A stretch of DNA of 64,000 nucleotides from Candidatus Solibacter sp. (GTDB lineage: Bacteria > Acidobacteriota > Terriglobia > Bryobacterales > Bryobacteraceae): NCBI GenBank assembly GCA_013822245.1, contig PNKE01000011.1, positions 1 to 64,000 on the forward strand. Reading direction: 5' to 3'. Every line of letters starts with the position of its first letter. Positions within the stretch are counted from its first letter, which is position 1. The position numbers and the translations under genes are program-made. The notes beneath the pieces were generated by a model. That model did not search any database. It was given only the letters and a program-made list of their open reading frames with translations, and had not been told where the DNA came from. Below, piece by piece: positions 46,161-56,032 of this stretch.

Positions 46161-47822
46161 ATGAGGAACCGGCGCCTGGCGGGTTTGTGCGCCGCCGCGC
46201 TCACTCTCAGCGGCTTGTCGTTCGCCTACGGGCAGGCGCGCCCAGCCGCCAGGAAATCCGCTCCCGCGAAGGCAGCGCCGGCGAAACCGGCCGCCGCGCC
46301 CGTGGAAGCGGTCAATGAAAGGCCCATCGAGCCGAAGCTCGTTCTGCTGCTGGTGGTCGACCAGTTTCGGGCCGATTACCTCGACCGGTTCCACAAGCAG
46401 TACAGCGCCGGCCTGAAGCGGCTGTTGGACCACTCGGCCGTCTTTGCCGACGCCCACTACGACCACTCGCCGACGGTCACCGCCGCCGGCCATTCCATCA
46501 CGCTCACAGGCGCCATGCCCTCCTCCAGCGGCATTGTCGGCAACGAATGGTACGACCGCGCCTCGGGCCGGCAGGTGACCAGCGTCGGCGACGCCACCAC
46601 CCGGCAACTCGGCGGCGAGTACGGCAAGGACGGAGCCTCGCCCCGCCGTCTGCTTGTCTCCACCGTCGGCGACGAGATCAAGATGAGCGAGAAGTGGAAT
46701 TCGCCGAAGGTGATCGGCATCTCCGTGAAGGACCGCGCCGCCATCATGATGTCCGGCCGCATGGCCGACGGCGCTTACTGGTGGGATGCCTTGACTGGCA
46801 ACATGGTGAGTTCCACTTACTACTTCCCGCAGCTTCCGCGGTGGGTGCAGGACTTCAACAAGTCGCGCGCCGCCGACGGATGGCTGGGCAAGACCTGGGG
46901 TCCGGCATCCGGCGGTACTCCATTTATGATGCTGCCGTCAACGGCCGGTCCGGCCTACTGGTCCGGCGTGGTTGGCACATCCTATGGCAACGACATCCTC
47001 GGCGAGTTCGCCAAGGCGGCCATCGAGGGCGAAAAACTCGGGCAGCGCGACGCCGTCGATCTGCTGGCCGTCAGTTTTTCCTCCTGCGACACCATCGGCC
47101 ACCGCCACGGACCGCATTCACCCGAGATTCACGACGTGGCCCTGTCCACCGATAAGGTCCTGGGCGGGCTGTTCGATTACCTCGAAAAGACCGTCGGCAT
47201 GAACAACGTCCTCGTGGCCTACACCGCCGATCACGGCGTTGCGCCGATGCCCGAGTACATGATGAAGCGCAATATGCCCGGCGGCCGCGCTCCGGCAAGG
47301 GAAGTGCGCGACGCCGTGCAGAAGGCCCTCGCCGACCGCTACGGCCAGGGCGAATGGGTGCTCGGCTACTCCGGGCCCGCCCCCTATCTGAACCACCAGC
47401 TCATCGCCAGCAGGAAGCTGACCCTGGAAGACGTCCAGAGCACCGCCGCCGCCGCCGTCCGGCAGTTGCCTTACATCGCCCGCGTCTTCACCCGCGAGGA
47501 GTTGCGCCGCGGCATCACCCACGCCGATCTCACGGGACGCCGCGTCCAGAACGGCTTTTTCTACCTGCGCGCCTCCGACCTGTTCATCGTCGCCAACCCC
47601 TACTACCTCTTCGAGGACTCCGGCGCCTCGCACGGCTCGCCCTGGAACTACGACACCCATGTGCCGCTGATGCTCATGGGCCCGCAGGTCAAGCCGGGCC
47701 GCTACTACAACCGCGTGCTGCTGGCCGACCTCGCGCCGACCCTCACCGCCATCCTCGGCGTCGAGATCCCCAGCGGCGCCGCCGGCCGCGTTCTGCACGA
47801 GGTCATACGCTCGGGGCGCTGA
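46161..47822 (+). CDS. Alkaline phosphatase family protein (type I phosphodiesterase/nucleotide pyrophosphatase-like)
   Basis: 553 residues, secreted (signal GLCAAALTLSGLSFAYG, then an Ala/Pro/Lys-rich linker). The alkaline phosphatase superfamily core: metal-binding VVDQFRADYLDRF, the nucleophile-bearing SPTVTAAGHS (T105 or T107), SSCDTIGHRHGP and TADHGVAPMPEYM for the other metal ligands. PafA-like monoester hydrolysis is likely. The start at ATG 46161 has an AGGA about 12 bases upstream; GTG 46149 is the alternative. Confidence 0.86.
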   Translation: MRNRRLAGLCAAALTLSGLSFAYGQARPAARKSAPAKAAPAKPAAAPVEAVNERPIEPKLVLLLVVDQFRADYLDRFHKQYSAGLKRLLDHSAVFADAHYDHSPTVTAAGHSITLTGAMPSSSGIVGNEWYDRASGRQVTSVGDATTRQLGGEYGKDGASPRRLLVSTVGDEIKMSEKWNSPKVIGISVKDRAAIMMSGRMADGAYWWDALTGNMVSSTYYFPQLPRWVQDFNKSRAADGWLGKTWGPASGGTPFMMLPSTAGPAYWSGVVGTSYGNDILGEFAKAAIEGEKLGQRDAVDLLAVSFSSCDTIGHRHGPHSPEIHDVALSTDKVLGGLFDYLEKTVGMNNVLVAYTADHGVAPMPEYMMKRNMPGGRAPAREVRDAVQKALADRYGQGEWVLGYSGPAPYLNHQLIASRKLTLEDVQSTAAAAVRQLPYIARVFTREELRRGITHADLTGRRVQNGFFYLRASDLFIVANPYYLFEDSGASHGSPWNYDTHVPLMLMGPQVKPGRYYNRVLLADLAPTLTAILGVEIPSGAAGRVLHEVIRSGR

Positions 47823-47843
47823 CTCTGATAGGATCTTGAAGCT

Positions 47844-48968
47844 ATGCTGATCACCGCTGCGATTCTCGCTATCTTCGTTTACGGCATGATTGCCGCCATG
47901 CTCGGCACCATCCTGCCTGGGCTTTCCAAACGCTTTTCGCTCTCTCCGAATCAGAACGGCAAGATCGCCATGATGCAGGCCGTCGGCCTCATGATCGGGT
48001 CGTTCTTCGTCGGGCCGCTGCTTGACGTCTATGGCGTTAAGATCGGCCTCCTGCTCGGACTCGGCCTTGTCACCGGCGCCTTGTTCGGCCTGCGCGGCGC
48101 GGCCGGCTTTTCCTCCATCGCCGGCTTCATGCTGCTGCTCGGCGCCGGCGGCGGCGTGATTGTCGTCGGCGGCAACGGACTGCCGCCGTTCATTAAGATC
48201 GAATCGCTGGAAACCGCCGGCGTCTTCAATCTCCTCAACCTGTTCTTCGGGCTAGGTGGTCTCATCACGCCGCTGGTCGCCGCCAACCTGTTCAAGAACA
48301 ACTCCGCGCGGCTGCTTATCTTCGCCGCCTCGATCACCGCTCTCACGTTCGCCTTCTGCGGCATCACCGACATGCCCGCGCCCAGCGGCACCGTGGCGTT
48401 CAACCCCGCCCAGGCCGGCGCGCTTCTGGGCAACCCCACGCTGCTGCTGCTGGCGCTGTTCCTGTTCCTTTACGTCGCCTGCGAAGTCGGCGTCTGGAAC
48501 TGGCTGGCGCGCCACCTCATCGCCCAGGGCGTTCCGGAGGCCCGCGCGCTCACCATCCTCTCGCTCGGCTTCGCCCTTGGCCTTCTGCTGGGCCGTGTGG
48601 CCGTGTCGCCGGTGCTTTCGTCGGTGACTCCTGAGACCGTTCTGGTCGCGTCCGCCGTGCTGATGGCCGTCACCACGTTACTGATGCTGCAGAGCGGCAG
48701 TCCGGCCGTCGCCTGGGCGTTGGTTTTCCTCGGCGGAATCGCCATGGCGCCGGTCTTCCCCACCACGCTGGCCGTGGTGAGCGCCCGGTTCGCTGAAACC
48801 GCCGCCACCGCCACCGGCATCGCGGTTACCGCCGGATGGTTCGGCCTGGTGTGCAGCTCGCCGATCATCGGCGGTATCGCCGGCGACGATCCCAGGCGCC
48901 TCAAGAAGGCCCTGCTCCTGCTGCCCGTGGCCTCGGCACTGATGGCTGTCGTCATGTTGGCCCTGTAA
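47844..48968 (+). CDS. MFS transporter
   Basis: 374 residues and about 11-12 hydrophobic helices. Family motif near the first loop: GPLLDVYGVKIG (a DxxGRR-like turn), with LGLGLVTGALFGL after. No substrate hint. Sugar transport is possible from the GGNGLPPFI loop, which resembles fucose-type permeases. It starts 21 bases after the phosphatase gene and may be co-transcribed. The hairpin at 48984-49026 follows. Confidence 0.82.
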   Translation: MLITAAILAIFVYGMIAAMLGTILPGLSKRFSLSPNQNGKIAMMQAVGLMIGSFFVGPLLDVYGVKIGLLLGLGLVTGALFGLRGAAGFSSIAGFMLLLGAGGGVIVVGGNGLPPFIKIESLETAGVFNLLNLFFGLGGLITPLVAANLFKNNSARLLIFAASITALTFAFCGITDMPAPSGTVAFNPAQAGALLGNPTLLLLALFLFLYVACEVGVWNWLARHLIAQGVPEARALTILSLGFALGLLLGRVAVSPVLSSVTPETVLVASAVLMAVTTLLMLQSGSPAVAWALVFLGGIAMAPVFPTTLAVVSARFAETAATATGIAVTAGWFGLVCSSPIIGGIAGDDPRRLKKALLLLPVASALMAVVMLAL

Positions 48969-48983
48969 GCGGGCCGGAATATA

Positions 48984-49026
48984 AAAGCAGAGGGCCGCTG
49001 GTCTGTCACCGGCGGCCCTCGGCTTT
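48984..49026 (+). terminator. Hairpin terminator after the MFS gene
   Basis: AAAGC-A-GAGGGCCGC pairs with GCGGCCCTC-G-GCTTT (48984-48988 with 49022-49026, and the GC stem between), around a loop TGGTCTGTCACCG. A short T run ends the right arm. This closes the MFS-phosphatase transcript and lies immediately upstream of the intron-like remnant. Confidence 0.75.
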
Positions 49027-49215
49027 GTGTGCCGAGCATGTTCGACAGCTCGCGGGTGAAAGTCCCTTTGACTGCCTGATGGAGGTGAAGTCATGGCGAA
49101 GCGCAAGGGCGTCGCCTTGGGGCGGGGTCTGAAAGAAGCGTGGAGCAAAGGCGCGAGCCGATGGACAAGAACCGGATCTGAGGCATACGGCGCCGGACGA
49201 ACGGGCATGGGATCG
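49027..49215 (+). mobile_element. Group II intron 5' remnant (no reverse transcriptase)
   Basis: Starts GTGTG directly after the T-tail of the terminator, the expected 5' end (GTGYG) of a bacterial group II intron inserted downstream of a terminator. Characteristic stretches follow: CGGGTGAAAGTCCC near 49055, GCAAGGGCGTC near 49105, GGTCTGAAAGAAGC near 49125, and GACAAGAACCGGATCTGAGGC near 49165. These are shared domain I motifs of such introns. No domain V and no reverse transcriptase is present, so only the 5' part remains. The right end is uncertain. Confidence 0.5.
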
Positions 49216-49319
49216 CGAAGTCCACATCCATTTCAATGCTGTGTCGAGGGACATGTCCCTTTCCAGCAAAGAGTTGCACCTCCAGGCGACTGCACGAACC
49301 GCCGTTTCCAGGATAATGG

Positions 49320-50522
49320 GTGTCGCGGCCTATCCCCGTGAACCAGACCAACCCCTCCCGCCGTACGCTGCTCTCCGCTCTCGCCGCCGCGCCAGCGCTT
49401 CAAGCCCAGCAGTTCGCCATCCGGCGCGACTATCTGGTCGAAGCCGAACACATCCCTGCCTTCTGGCAGGGATCCTATGACGAAGTGAACCGTTTCCTTG
49501 AAACCCATGTCCACAAGGGCGCGGTGCGCATCATCGGGCGTTCGGCGGGCAACCGGGCCATCCGCGCGGCGTTTTACGGCCAGCCGCGCCAGGGCAAGGG
49601 GACCTCGACGTTCTCCGGTTCGCTCGGCTTTGGCGATTCGCGCGCCTACACGGGCCCGGACCACGGCAAGAAGGTCTACATGGCGCTTTGCGGCGTCCAC
49701 GGCGGAGAGTTCGAGGGCATGATGGGCGCGGTGAATCTGCTGTCGGTCATCGAAACCGGCGCCGACCTGCGCGGCAGGACCTGGCCCGGCATCACCGAGG
49801 CCGTCACACGCCTGGACCGCATCATCGTCATCCCGATCGCCCAGCCCGACGGCCGGGTGCGCGTGCCGCTGCGGATGCTGAAGCACTACGGGACCGACTA
49901 CACCGTCCACGAGTACTTCAACACCGGCGCCAGGCCCGACGGCGCCATCATCGGCTGGCCGCAGTGTAAGGAACACATTCCACTCGACTTCTCGAAGACC
50001 CAGTTCCCCGGCGGTTACCCCAACGACGCCGGCGTCAACCTCATGCACGACGATTTCTTCGGCGCGCGCCAGCCCGAGACCCAGGCCCTGTTCGACCTGA
50101 CCGCCGCCGAACGCCCCGACCTCATCATCAACATGCACACCGGCGCGCTGTTCATGCACCCGCTGAAGCCATTCGTCGAGCCTGTCCTCATGCCCGTTTG
50201 GGAGCAGCTTTACCGCAAGGTGATGACCGGCCTGACCGCGGCCAGTCTGGCGCGAACCGGCGACCCGGCCGTGGAAGCCAACCCCGCGCGTGAACGCCAG
50301 TCCACCTACAACCTGGACACGGCGCTGAACCTCAACTGCGGTGCGCTGAGCGTCGTCGTCGAGTCCCCGGCGCACGACTATTCGCCCGCCGAGCGCCTGG
50401 GCAAGCCGTTCCGGCAGACGCCCGAACTGCTGCTCGACGCCCAGATGATCTGCCACGAACAGGCCATGCGGTTCCTGGCCGAAACCGGCGGGCGCACCGT
50501 CTGGACGGCGAAGAAGCGCTGA
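49320..50522 (+). CDS. M14-family zinc carboxypeptidase-like, Tat-type signal
   Basis: 400 residues. The N-terminus has PSRRTLLSALAAAP, a Tat-like signal. The M14 core: zinc ligands in GVHGGEFEG (H127/E130) and the distal His in INMHTG, and the catalytic Glu in VVESPAHD. FSKTQFPGGYPN is a typical substrate-loop segment. It removes C-terminal amino acids or acts as an amidase on peptides; the exact group is unclear. Start GTG 49320 with AGGA six bases away. Confidence 0.85.
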   Translation: MSRPIPVNQTNPSRRTLLSALAAAPALQAQQFAIRRDYLVEAEHIPAFWQGSYDEVNRFLETHVHKGAVRIIGRSAGNRAIRAAFYGQPRQGKGTSTFSGSLGFGDSRAYTGPDHGKKVYMALCGVHGGEFEGMMGAVNLLSVIETGADLRGRTWPGITEAVTRLDRIIVIPIAQPDGRVRVPLRMLKHYGTDYTVHEYFNTGARPDGAIIGWPQCKEHIPLDFSKTQFPGGYPNDAGVNLMHDDFFGARQPETQALFDLTAAERPDLIINMHTGALFMHPLKPFVEPVLMPVWEQLYRKVMTGLTAASLARTGDPAVEANPARERQSTYNLDTALNLNCGALSVVVESPAHDYSPAERLGKPFRQTPELLLDAQMICHEQAMRFLAETGGRTVWTAKKR

Positions 50523-50535
50523 AGCCGTACGCTGC

Positions 50536-50739
50536 TCAGTTGCCCTGGGCCATGCGACCGGCCCAGTGGAGAAACCGTGTCAGATCGGCGCGGTGTGACC
50601 AAACGAACTTCCAGAACTCGGCGGGCGTGATGCGCTCAGCGTGCAGCCCTGAGTAGGTCTCGATCCGCCACAGCCAGTAGGGCGACCGCCACGGCCGCAG
50701 CCGGTATCCCTTCGATGCGCGCCACAGGTAGCCGACCAT
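50536..50739 (-). CDS. Small Trp/Arg-rich protein next to VWA genes
   Basis: 67 residues. Trp-rich and basic: WRASKGYRLRPWRSPYWLWRIETYSGLHA then FWKFVWSHRADLTRFLHWAGRM. No signal peptide or membrane span is clear. The start ATG 50739 lies 7 bases after the stop of the VWA gene. I recall similar short proteins in acidobacteria, but the function is unknown. Could be a cytosolic partner. Confidence 0.6.
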   Translation of the reverse strand: MVGYLWRASKGYRLRPWRSPYWLWRIETYSGLHAERITPAEFWKFVWSHRADLTRFLHWAGRMAQGN

Positions 50740-50746
50740 CGCGGGC

Positions 50747-51712
50747 CTAGTTCGCGCCGGGCGCACCACTGAGGCGCTGCTTGGCCGGCTGCTCGTCCGG
50801 CGTGGCGTAATAGCCCGTCCGGGTACGGACATTGTAACGGCTGCCGGCGGTCACCCGGATCTGACGGTACGACCCGTCGAGAGCCTGGAGCGCCGGCGAA
50901 TAGGCGATCACATACTGGTTGCGGATGTCGGCGGCCACCTGATCGGCCACCGTATCCACGCTGTCGGCGCTGTCTGGGTAGTAACTCGCCCCGCCGGAGG
51001 CCTTCGTCAGCGCATCCATGGCGCGCTTGGCTTTGCGGGCCTCGCGGCGCTCCTCGTCGCCGAGGATGCCGATGGCATAGATCAGGACGCCGCTCTTTTC
51101 GGCCTTCTCAACCAGTTTTTCGAGCGTGATGCCGACCGACGCCGTGTCGTTGCCGTCGGTCACCACAAGAAGCACCTTCTTGTCCTTCTTGCCTTCGGCG
51201 CGCATGTAGTCGATCGACATCGAAACCGCATCGCGCAATGCCGTGCCGCCGCGGGAATCGATGCGCGCCACGCCCTCTTCCATCTTCTTGACCTCGGGCG
51301 TGAAGACGACATCGAGGTACGCTTCGTCGTTGAAGTTGACGATGAATACCTCGTCGGTGCGTCTCGACGACTTGACCAAACGAACCGCCGCCGACTCCAC
51401 CTTCTGGCGCTTGGTCCTCATGCTGCCGCTGTTGTCGATGACGACGCCAAGCGAGATCGGGATATCCTCCTGGCGGAAGATGCGGATCGACTGCTCCACC
51501 TTGTTCTCGTAGACCTTGAACGCCGACCGCGGCAGATCGGTCACCATCCGGCCCTGGCGGTCGAAGACGCCGCAGTACAGCACCACCAGGCGGGTGCCGG
51601 TGCGGAACGTGGCCTGGTCATCCTGCCGCGCCGCGACGCGCGGATGGACCATCAGAAGCGCGGCGATCAGGATCACCGCGATCGGGAGGATCGTCTTATT
51701 GATTCGGCGCAT
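50747..51712 (-). CDS. VWA domain-containing secreted protein (copy 2)
   Basis: 321 residues. N-terminal signal/membrane helix (ILPIAVILIAALLM). The N-terminal 60 residues (FRTGTRLVVLYCGVFDRQGRMVTDL) and the VWA domain with the MIDAS motif DNSGSM (GVVIDNSGSMRTKRQK) are typical of the acidobacterial VWA proteins. Start ATG 51712, inside the last codons of the upstream VWA gene (17-base overlap), so they are coupled. Probably an extracellular adhesion or matrix protein. Confidence 0.83.
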   Translation of the reverse strand: MRRINKTILPIAVILIAALLMVHPRVAARQDDQATFRTGTRLVVLYCGVFDRQGRMVTDLPRSAFKVYENKVEQSIRIFRQEDIPISLGVVIDNSGSMRTKRQKVESAAVRLVKSSRRTDEVFIVNFNDEAYLDVVFTPEVKKMEEGVARIDSRGGTALRDAVSMSIDYMRAEGKKDKKVLLVVTDGNDTASVGITLEKLVEKAEKSGVLIYAIGILGDEERREARKAKRAMDALTKASGGASYYPDSADSVDTVADQVAADIRNQYVIAYSPALQALDGSYRQIRVTAGSRYNVRTRTGYYATPDEQPAKQRLSGAPGAN

Positions 51713-52697
51713 AGTAGCCCTGGCGGAAAATGGCGCGTAGAGGCGGCATTCCACGCGGCTGATTTAATCTTACCTGGACCCGGCGGTACTTGCCGTCCCG
51801 GACCTGGTTCTTCGACATATAACCGAGGACGTACTGGTTGCGAAGTTCGATACCGATTTTAGCGGCGATGTCGGGCAGGTCGTTCAAATTATCCACGGGG
51901 AAGTGGCGCCCGCCGGTCATCTGCGCGAGTTCATCAAGCAGGCCCGGACCGGCCATCTCCTCGGCCGTGCGGCCACGGGCGCCGATCGATTCAAAGATGC
52001 CCATGGCGTACATCTGAGCGTCGGCTTCACGGAGCAGATTGCGGACCTCGCTTTCGGAGTAGCGGCTGGAATTGTCGCCGCCGTCGGAGACGATGAGCAG
52101 CGCTTTACGCGGATTCTTACCCTTCTTGAGGTGGTGCAGCGCCATGTAGATGCCGTCGAGCAGGGCGGTGCGGCCCTTGGCCTGGGTGAAGGTGAGCCTG
52201 GACTGGATCTCTTCCGTGCTGCGCGTGAAGTCCATCACAAGCTGCGGCCGGTCATTGAATTGAACGAGGAAGAATTCATCTTCCGGGTTGGCCTTCTTGA
52301 AGAACTGGGCGGCGGCTTCGCGGCTCTTGGTCAGTTTGCTGCCCATCGACCCGCTGGCGTCGAAGACCATGCCGATCGACAGCGGCGCGTCGAAGCTGCC
52401 GAAGTAGGCGATCTCCTGCTCCACTTTCTCCTCGAACAGCCGGAAGTTCTTCCTCTCCATGCCGGTGACAAACTGGTTCAGCGGCGTGGTGACGGTGACG
52501 GGAATCAGGACGAGATTGGTGTCGATGCGCAGATTGGGCGTCACCCGCTCGCTTTCGGGGATCTCGGACGCCGGTTTCGGGCGTGGGGTGATGGACGGGC
52601 GGGCCTGCTGGGCAAACGACGGCCCGGCGGCGATCCAGCCTGCCGCCAGCAGCCCCAAGCCGATGATAAATAAGGACTTCACGCCTCTATCCAACAT
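51696..52697 (-). CDS. VWA domain-containing secreted protein (copy 1)
   Basis: About 333 residues. Signal peptide (KSLFIIGLGLLAAGWIAAGPSFA). MIDAS motif DASGSM in GMVFDASGSMGSKLTKS, and NLVLIPVTVTTPLNQFVTGM before it, the same beta-strand pattern as its neighbour. Start ATG 52697 is used because the signal peptide begins there; the frame is open to 52730. Paralogue of the downstream VWA gene; the two overlap. Confidence 0.83.
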   Translation of the reverse strand: MLDRGVKSLFIIGLGLLAAGWIAAGPSFAQQARPSITPRPKPASEIPESERVTPNLRIDTNLVLIPVTVTTPLNQFVTGMERKNFRLFEEKVEQEIAYFGSFDAPLSIGMVFDASGSMGSKLTKSREAAAQFFKKANPEDEFFLVQFNDRPQLVMDFTRSTEEIQSRLTFTQAKGRTALLDGIYMALHHLKKGKNPRKALLIVSDGGDNSSRYSESEVRNLLREADAQMYAMGIFESIGARGRTAEEMAGPGLLDELAQMTGGRHFPVDNLNDLPDIAAKIGIELRNQYVLGYMSKNQVRDGKYRRVQVRLNQPRGMPPLRAIFRQGYYAPNQ

Positions 52698-52741
52698 TCG
52701 CTTTTGAAATTGGTAGCCCAAGTATAACATGGCCTCTTTTT

Positions 52742-53518
52742 GTGCTAGACTCGAACGTGCCCCCGTCGATTCTGGGTGTCATTCCCGCTCGCTTCGCTTC
52801 CACCAGATTCCCAGGCAAACCCGTCGCCATTCTCGCCGGCAAACCGTTGATTCAACACGTCTGGGAGCGCGCTTCTCAATCCAAGTACCTTTCCCGGCTC
52901 GTTGTCGCCACCGACGACGGCCGCGTCGCGGCTGCCGCCCGTTCGTTTGGCGCGCAGGTGGCCATGACCCGGTCAGACCATGCCTCGGGCACCGACCGCG
53001 CCGCCGAAGTGGCTGATTCCACTGACGCCAACATCATCGTCAACATCCAGGGCGACGAACCGTTGATCGATCCGGACGCCATCGATGCCGCTCTCCTTAC
53101 CCTACTAGACGATCCCAACTGCCAAATGGCGTCATTGAAACGACGCATCACCGACGATCGAGAGATACACAATCCGAACGTCGTTAAGGTGGTGACGGCG
53201 GCAAACGGCGACGCGCTGTACTTTTCCCGGTCGCCGATCCCGTTCCAGCGTGGCCAGCCGGCCGGCTACTTCAAGCACATCGGCCTGTACGTCTACCGCC
53301 GCGATCTGCTGCTGTCCTATTCCTCGCTGCCCATCGGCCTGCTCGAAAAGGCCGAGTGCCTGGAACAGTTGCGTGCGCTTGAAAACGGCATCCCGATCCG
53401 GGTGGCCGAGACCAGTTACGACACCATCGGCGTCGACACGCCCGAGGATCTGGCCGCCGTGGAACGCATCTTCGCCTCTTCGATTTCTTTCTCCCAACCC
53501 AACGAAAACGATGGCTAA
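52742..53518 (+). CDS. kdsB: 3-deoxy-manno-octulosonate cytidylyltransferase
   Basis: KdsB activates KDO as CMP-KDO for lipopolysaccharide inner core. Motifs: [52 protein letters not shown] and GVDTPEDL. 258 residues from GTG 52742; GTG 52757 is an alternative. A -10-like TATAAC at 52723 leaves a very short leader. Its stop is overlapped by the pyrG start (ATGGCTAA), so the two are coupled. Confidence 0.92.
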   Translation: MLDSNVPPSILGVIPARFASTRFPGKPVAILAGKPLIQHVWERASQSKYLSRLVVATDDGRVAAAARSFGAQVAMTRSDHASGTDRAAEVADSTDANIIVNIQGDEPLIDPDAIDAALLTLLDDPNCQMASLKRRITDDREIHNPNVVKVVTAANGDALYFSRSPIPFQRGQPAGYFKHIGLYVYRRDLLLSYSSLPIGLLEKAECLEQLRALENGIPIRVAETSYDTIGVDTPEDLAAVERIFASSISFSQPNENDG

Positions 53519-55160
53519 ATACATCTTCGTCACCGGCGGCGTGGTCTCCTCCCTAGGAAAGGGGATCGCCGCCGCATCCATCGGCTGTTTGCTCGAGAGC
53601 CGCGGCCTCCGGGTGAACATGCAGAAGTTCGACCCCTATCTGAACGTCGATCCCGGAACCATGAGCCCGTTCCAGCACGGCGAGGTCTTCGTCACCGACG
53701 ACGGCGCCGAAACCGACCTCGACCTCGGCCATTACGAGCGCTTCACCCACGCCCGCCTCACCAAGAACAATAACCTCACATCCGGGCGCATCTACGAGCG
53801 CATCATCCAGAAGGAACGCCGCGGCGACTATCTGGGCAAGACCGTCCAGGTGATCCCGCACGTCACCAATGAGATCAAGGCGGCGGCGCATAAGGTCTCG
53901 CACGACGTCGATGTCGTCATCTGCGAGATCGGCGGCACCGTGGGCGACATCGAATCGCAGCCGTTCACCGAAGCCATCCGCCAGATGCGGCACGAACTCG
54001 GCCGCAAGAACACGTTATTTGTCCATGTCACGCTGGTGCCGTGGATCGCCGCCGCCCACGAACTGAAAACCAAGCCGACTCAGCATTCGGTGAAGGAACT
54101 GCGGGCCATGGGCATCCAGCCCGACATCCTGGTCTGCCGCTCCGAGCATCCGCTGCCCGACGACCAGCGCGACAAGATCGCCCTGTTCTGCGACGTCGAC
54201 CGCGATGCCGTCATCAGCGCCTACGATGTCGATACGGTCTACCAGATTCCGGTCAACTTCGCCGAACAGCACGTCGACGAGATCATCCTGCGGCAGCTCC
54301 AGTTGGACAGCCCCGCGCCGCGCGACCTGACGAGCTGGAACGCCATGCTCGACCGCATGCGCAACCCCGGCGACGAGGTCCATATCGGCCTGGTGGGCAA
54401 GTACGTCAACTACGAAGACTCCTATAAGAGCCTGAAGGAAGCGCTGCTGCACGGCGGCACCCACCACAAGCTGAAGGTCCGGATGACGTGGATCGAGAGC
54501 GAAAACCTCACCTGGCCCGGTTGCGCCGCGGAACTTTCGCATTACGACGGCATCCTGGTGCCGGGCGGCTTCGGCAAGCGCGGCATCGATGGGATGCTCC
54601 AGGCGATTCGCTATGCCCGCGAGAACCAAGTCCCCTATTTCGGCATCTGCCTGGGCATGCAGACGGCGGTGATCGAATTCGCCCGCAACGTCTGCGGGCT
54701 CGGGCCGGCCGATTCAACCGAGTTCGAGCCGGCGACGCCGCATCCGGTGATCTATAAGTTGCGCGATCTGCTCGGCGTCGAGGAACTCGGCGGGACGATG
54801 AGACTGGGCGCGTATGACTGCCTGCTTTCGGAGGGCTCAGTCGCCCGCGCCGCATATGGCGTGGAAAAGATCAGCGAGCGCCACCGCCACCGTTATGAGT
54901 TCAACCGCCAGTTCGAGCCGGCGCTCACCGCGAAAGGCCTGCGCATCACCGGCCAGAGCGAGGACGGCAAATTCGTCGAGATCTGCGAAGTTCCCGATCA
55001 CCCGTATTTCCTGGGCTGCCAGTTCCATCCCGAGTTCAAGTCCAAGCCGATGGAGCCGCACCCGCTGTTCAAGTCGTTCATCGAGGCGTCGTTCAAACAC
55101 CGCCAGATCCGCCTGAAGCAGGAGGAGACGCCGCTGTTCGCCGAGGGCGGCCGGCAATGA
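53511..55160 (+). CDS. pyrG: CTP synthase
   Basis: PyrG converts UTP to CTP with glutamine. Amidoligase part [36 protein letters not shown] and KTKPTQHS, and the glutaminase domain with nucleophile Cys (about C379 in FGICLGMQ) and C-terminal His/Glu in FHPEF. 549 residues, normal length. The start overlaps kdsB by 8 bases; the stop overlaps kdsA by 4. CTP is the substrate of KdsB. Confidence 0.95.
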   Translation: MAKYIFVTGGVVSSLGKGIAAASIGCLLESRGLRVNMQKFDPYLNVDPGTMSPFQHGEVFVTDDGAETDLDLGHYERFTHARLTKNNNLTSGRIYERIIQKERRGDYLGKTVQVIPHVTNEIKAAAHKVSHDVDVVICEIGGTVGDIESQPFTEAIRQMRHELGRKNTLFVHVTLVPWIAAAHELKTKPTQHSVKELRAMGIQPDILVCRSEHPLPDDQRDKIALFCDVDRDAVISAYDVDTVYQIPVNFAEQHVDEIILRQLQLDSPAPRDLTSWNAMLDRMRNPGDEVHIGLVGKYVNYEDSYKSLKEALLHGGTHHKLKVRMTWIESENLTWPGCAAELSHYDGILVPGGFGKRGIDGMLQAIRYARENQVPYFGICLGMQTAVIEFARNVCGLGPADSTEFEPATPHPVIYKLRDLLGVEELGGTMRLGAYDCLLSEGSVARAAYGVEKISERHRHRYEFNRQFEPALTAKGLRITGQSEDGKFVEICEVPDHPYFLGCQFHPEFKSKPMEPHPLFKSFIEASFKHRQIRLKQEETPLFAEGGRQ

Positions 55161-56005
55161 TCCAGGCCGCGCCCGGCGTGGCCTTCGGCGGCGGCAGTCT
55201 CGATCTGATCGCCGGACCCTGCGTGATCGAAAGCGAAGTCCATGCGCTGATGCTGGCGCGCGAAATCCTCGCCCGCCTGGGCCGCCCGTATGTCTTCAAG
55301 GCGTCTTTCGACAAGGCGAACCGTTCGTCAATCAACAGTTACCGCGGCCCAGGCATCAAGGAAGGCCTGCGCATCCTGGCCGAGGTGAAGCGCCAGACCG
55401 GCCTGGCTGTGCTCACCGATATCCATACGCCCGATCAGGCCGCTCCGGCGGCCGAGGTTGTCGACGTCCTGCAGATCCCGGCGTTTCTCTGCCGCCAGAC
55501 CGACCTCCTCGTCGAAGCCGCCCGCACCGGCCGCATCGTCAATATAAAGAAGGGCCAGTTCCTCGCCCCGAACGACTTCCGCCAGGCCGCGGAGAAAGTG
55601 GCGGCCTCGGGCAACCGGCGGATCATCCTCACCGAGCGCGGCTCGAGCTTCGGCTACAACAATCTGGTGGTGGACATGCGCTCGCTCGCCATCATGCGCG
55701 GGTGGGGCTGGCCCGTGGTCTTCGACGCCACCCATAGCGTGCAACTGCCCGGCGCGGCCGGCACGGCATCGGGCGGCGCGCCTGAGTTCATCGAGCCGCT
55801 ATCGAGGGCGGCGGTGGCCGTGGGCATCGACGCCATCTTTGTCGAGGTCCATGACAACCCGCCCGCGGCGCTCTCAGACGGCGCCAATTCGCTTCATCTG
55901 GACCGCCTCGCCGGCTTCTGGAAGCGCATGCAGTCGCTGCACACTTCCGTAACAGCCACAGCCATCTCCACGTTCGGCCAACCTGCGGCGTCAGGAATGG
56001 TATAG
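55157..56005 (+). CDS. kdsA: 3-deoxy-8-phosphooctulonate synthase
   Basis: KdsA condenses PEP and arabinose 5-phosphate to KDO 8-phosphate. Motifs GPCVIES (C22, the metal-dependent class; the Asn of the E. coli type is absent), [51 protein letters not shown] and VEVHDNP. 282 residues. It overlaps pyrG's stop by 4 bases. With kdsB it gives the KDO branch of LPS synthesis. Confidence 0.94.
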   Translation: MIQAAPGVAFGGGSLDLIAGPCVIESEVHALMLAREILARLGRPYVFKASFDKANRSSINSYRGPGIKEGLRILAEVKRQTGLAVLTDIHTPDQAAPAAEVVDVLQIPAFLCRQTDLLVEAARTGRIVNIKKGQFLAPNDFRQAAEKVAASGNRRIILTERGSSFGYNNLVVDMRSLAIMRGWGWPVVFDATHSVQLPGAAGTASGGAPEFIEPLSRAAVAVGIDAIFVEVHDNPPAALSDGANSLHLDRLAGFWKRMQSLHTSVTATAISTFGQPAASGMV

Positions 56006-56032
56006 AACAGGAGTGTAAGGACAATTTCGGCC

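Larger units (their letters stand above)
48969..49319. other. 351-base gap with terminator and mobile remnant
   Basis: Contains the terminator above, the group II intron-like remnant, and a 14-base perfect palindrome AGGGACATGTCCCT at 49247-49260. A frame at 49093-49341 is not protein-like (many Arg/Gly, odd Cys). No other gene was seen. Confidence 0.5.

Noticed and set aside
49093-49341. 82-residue open frame in the remnant
   Set aside because: Sits in the intron-like DNA and runs into the M14 gene; composition and lack of motifs suggest chance.
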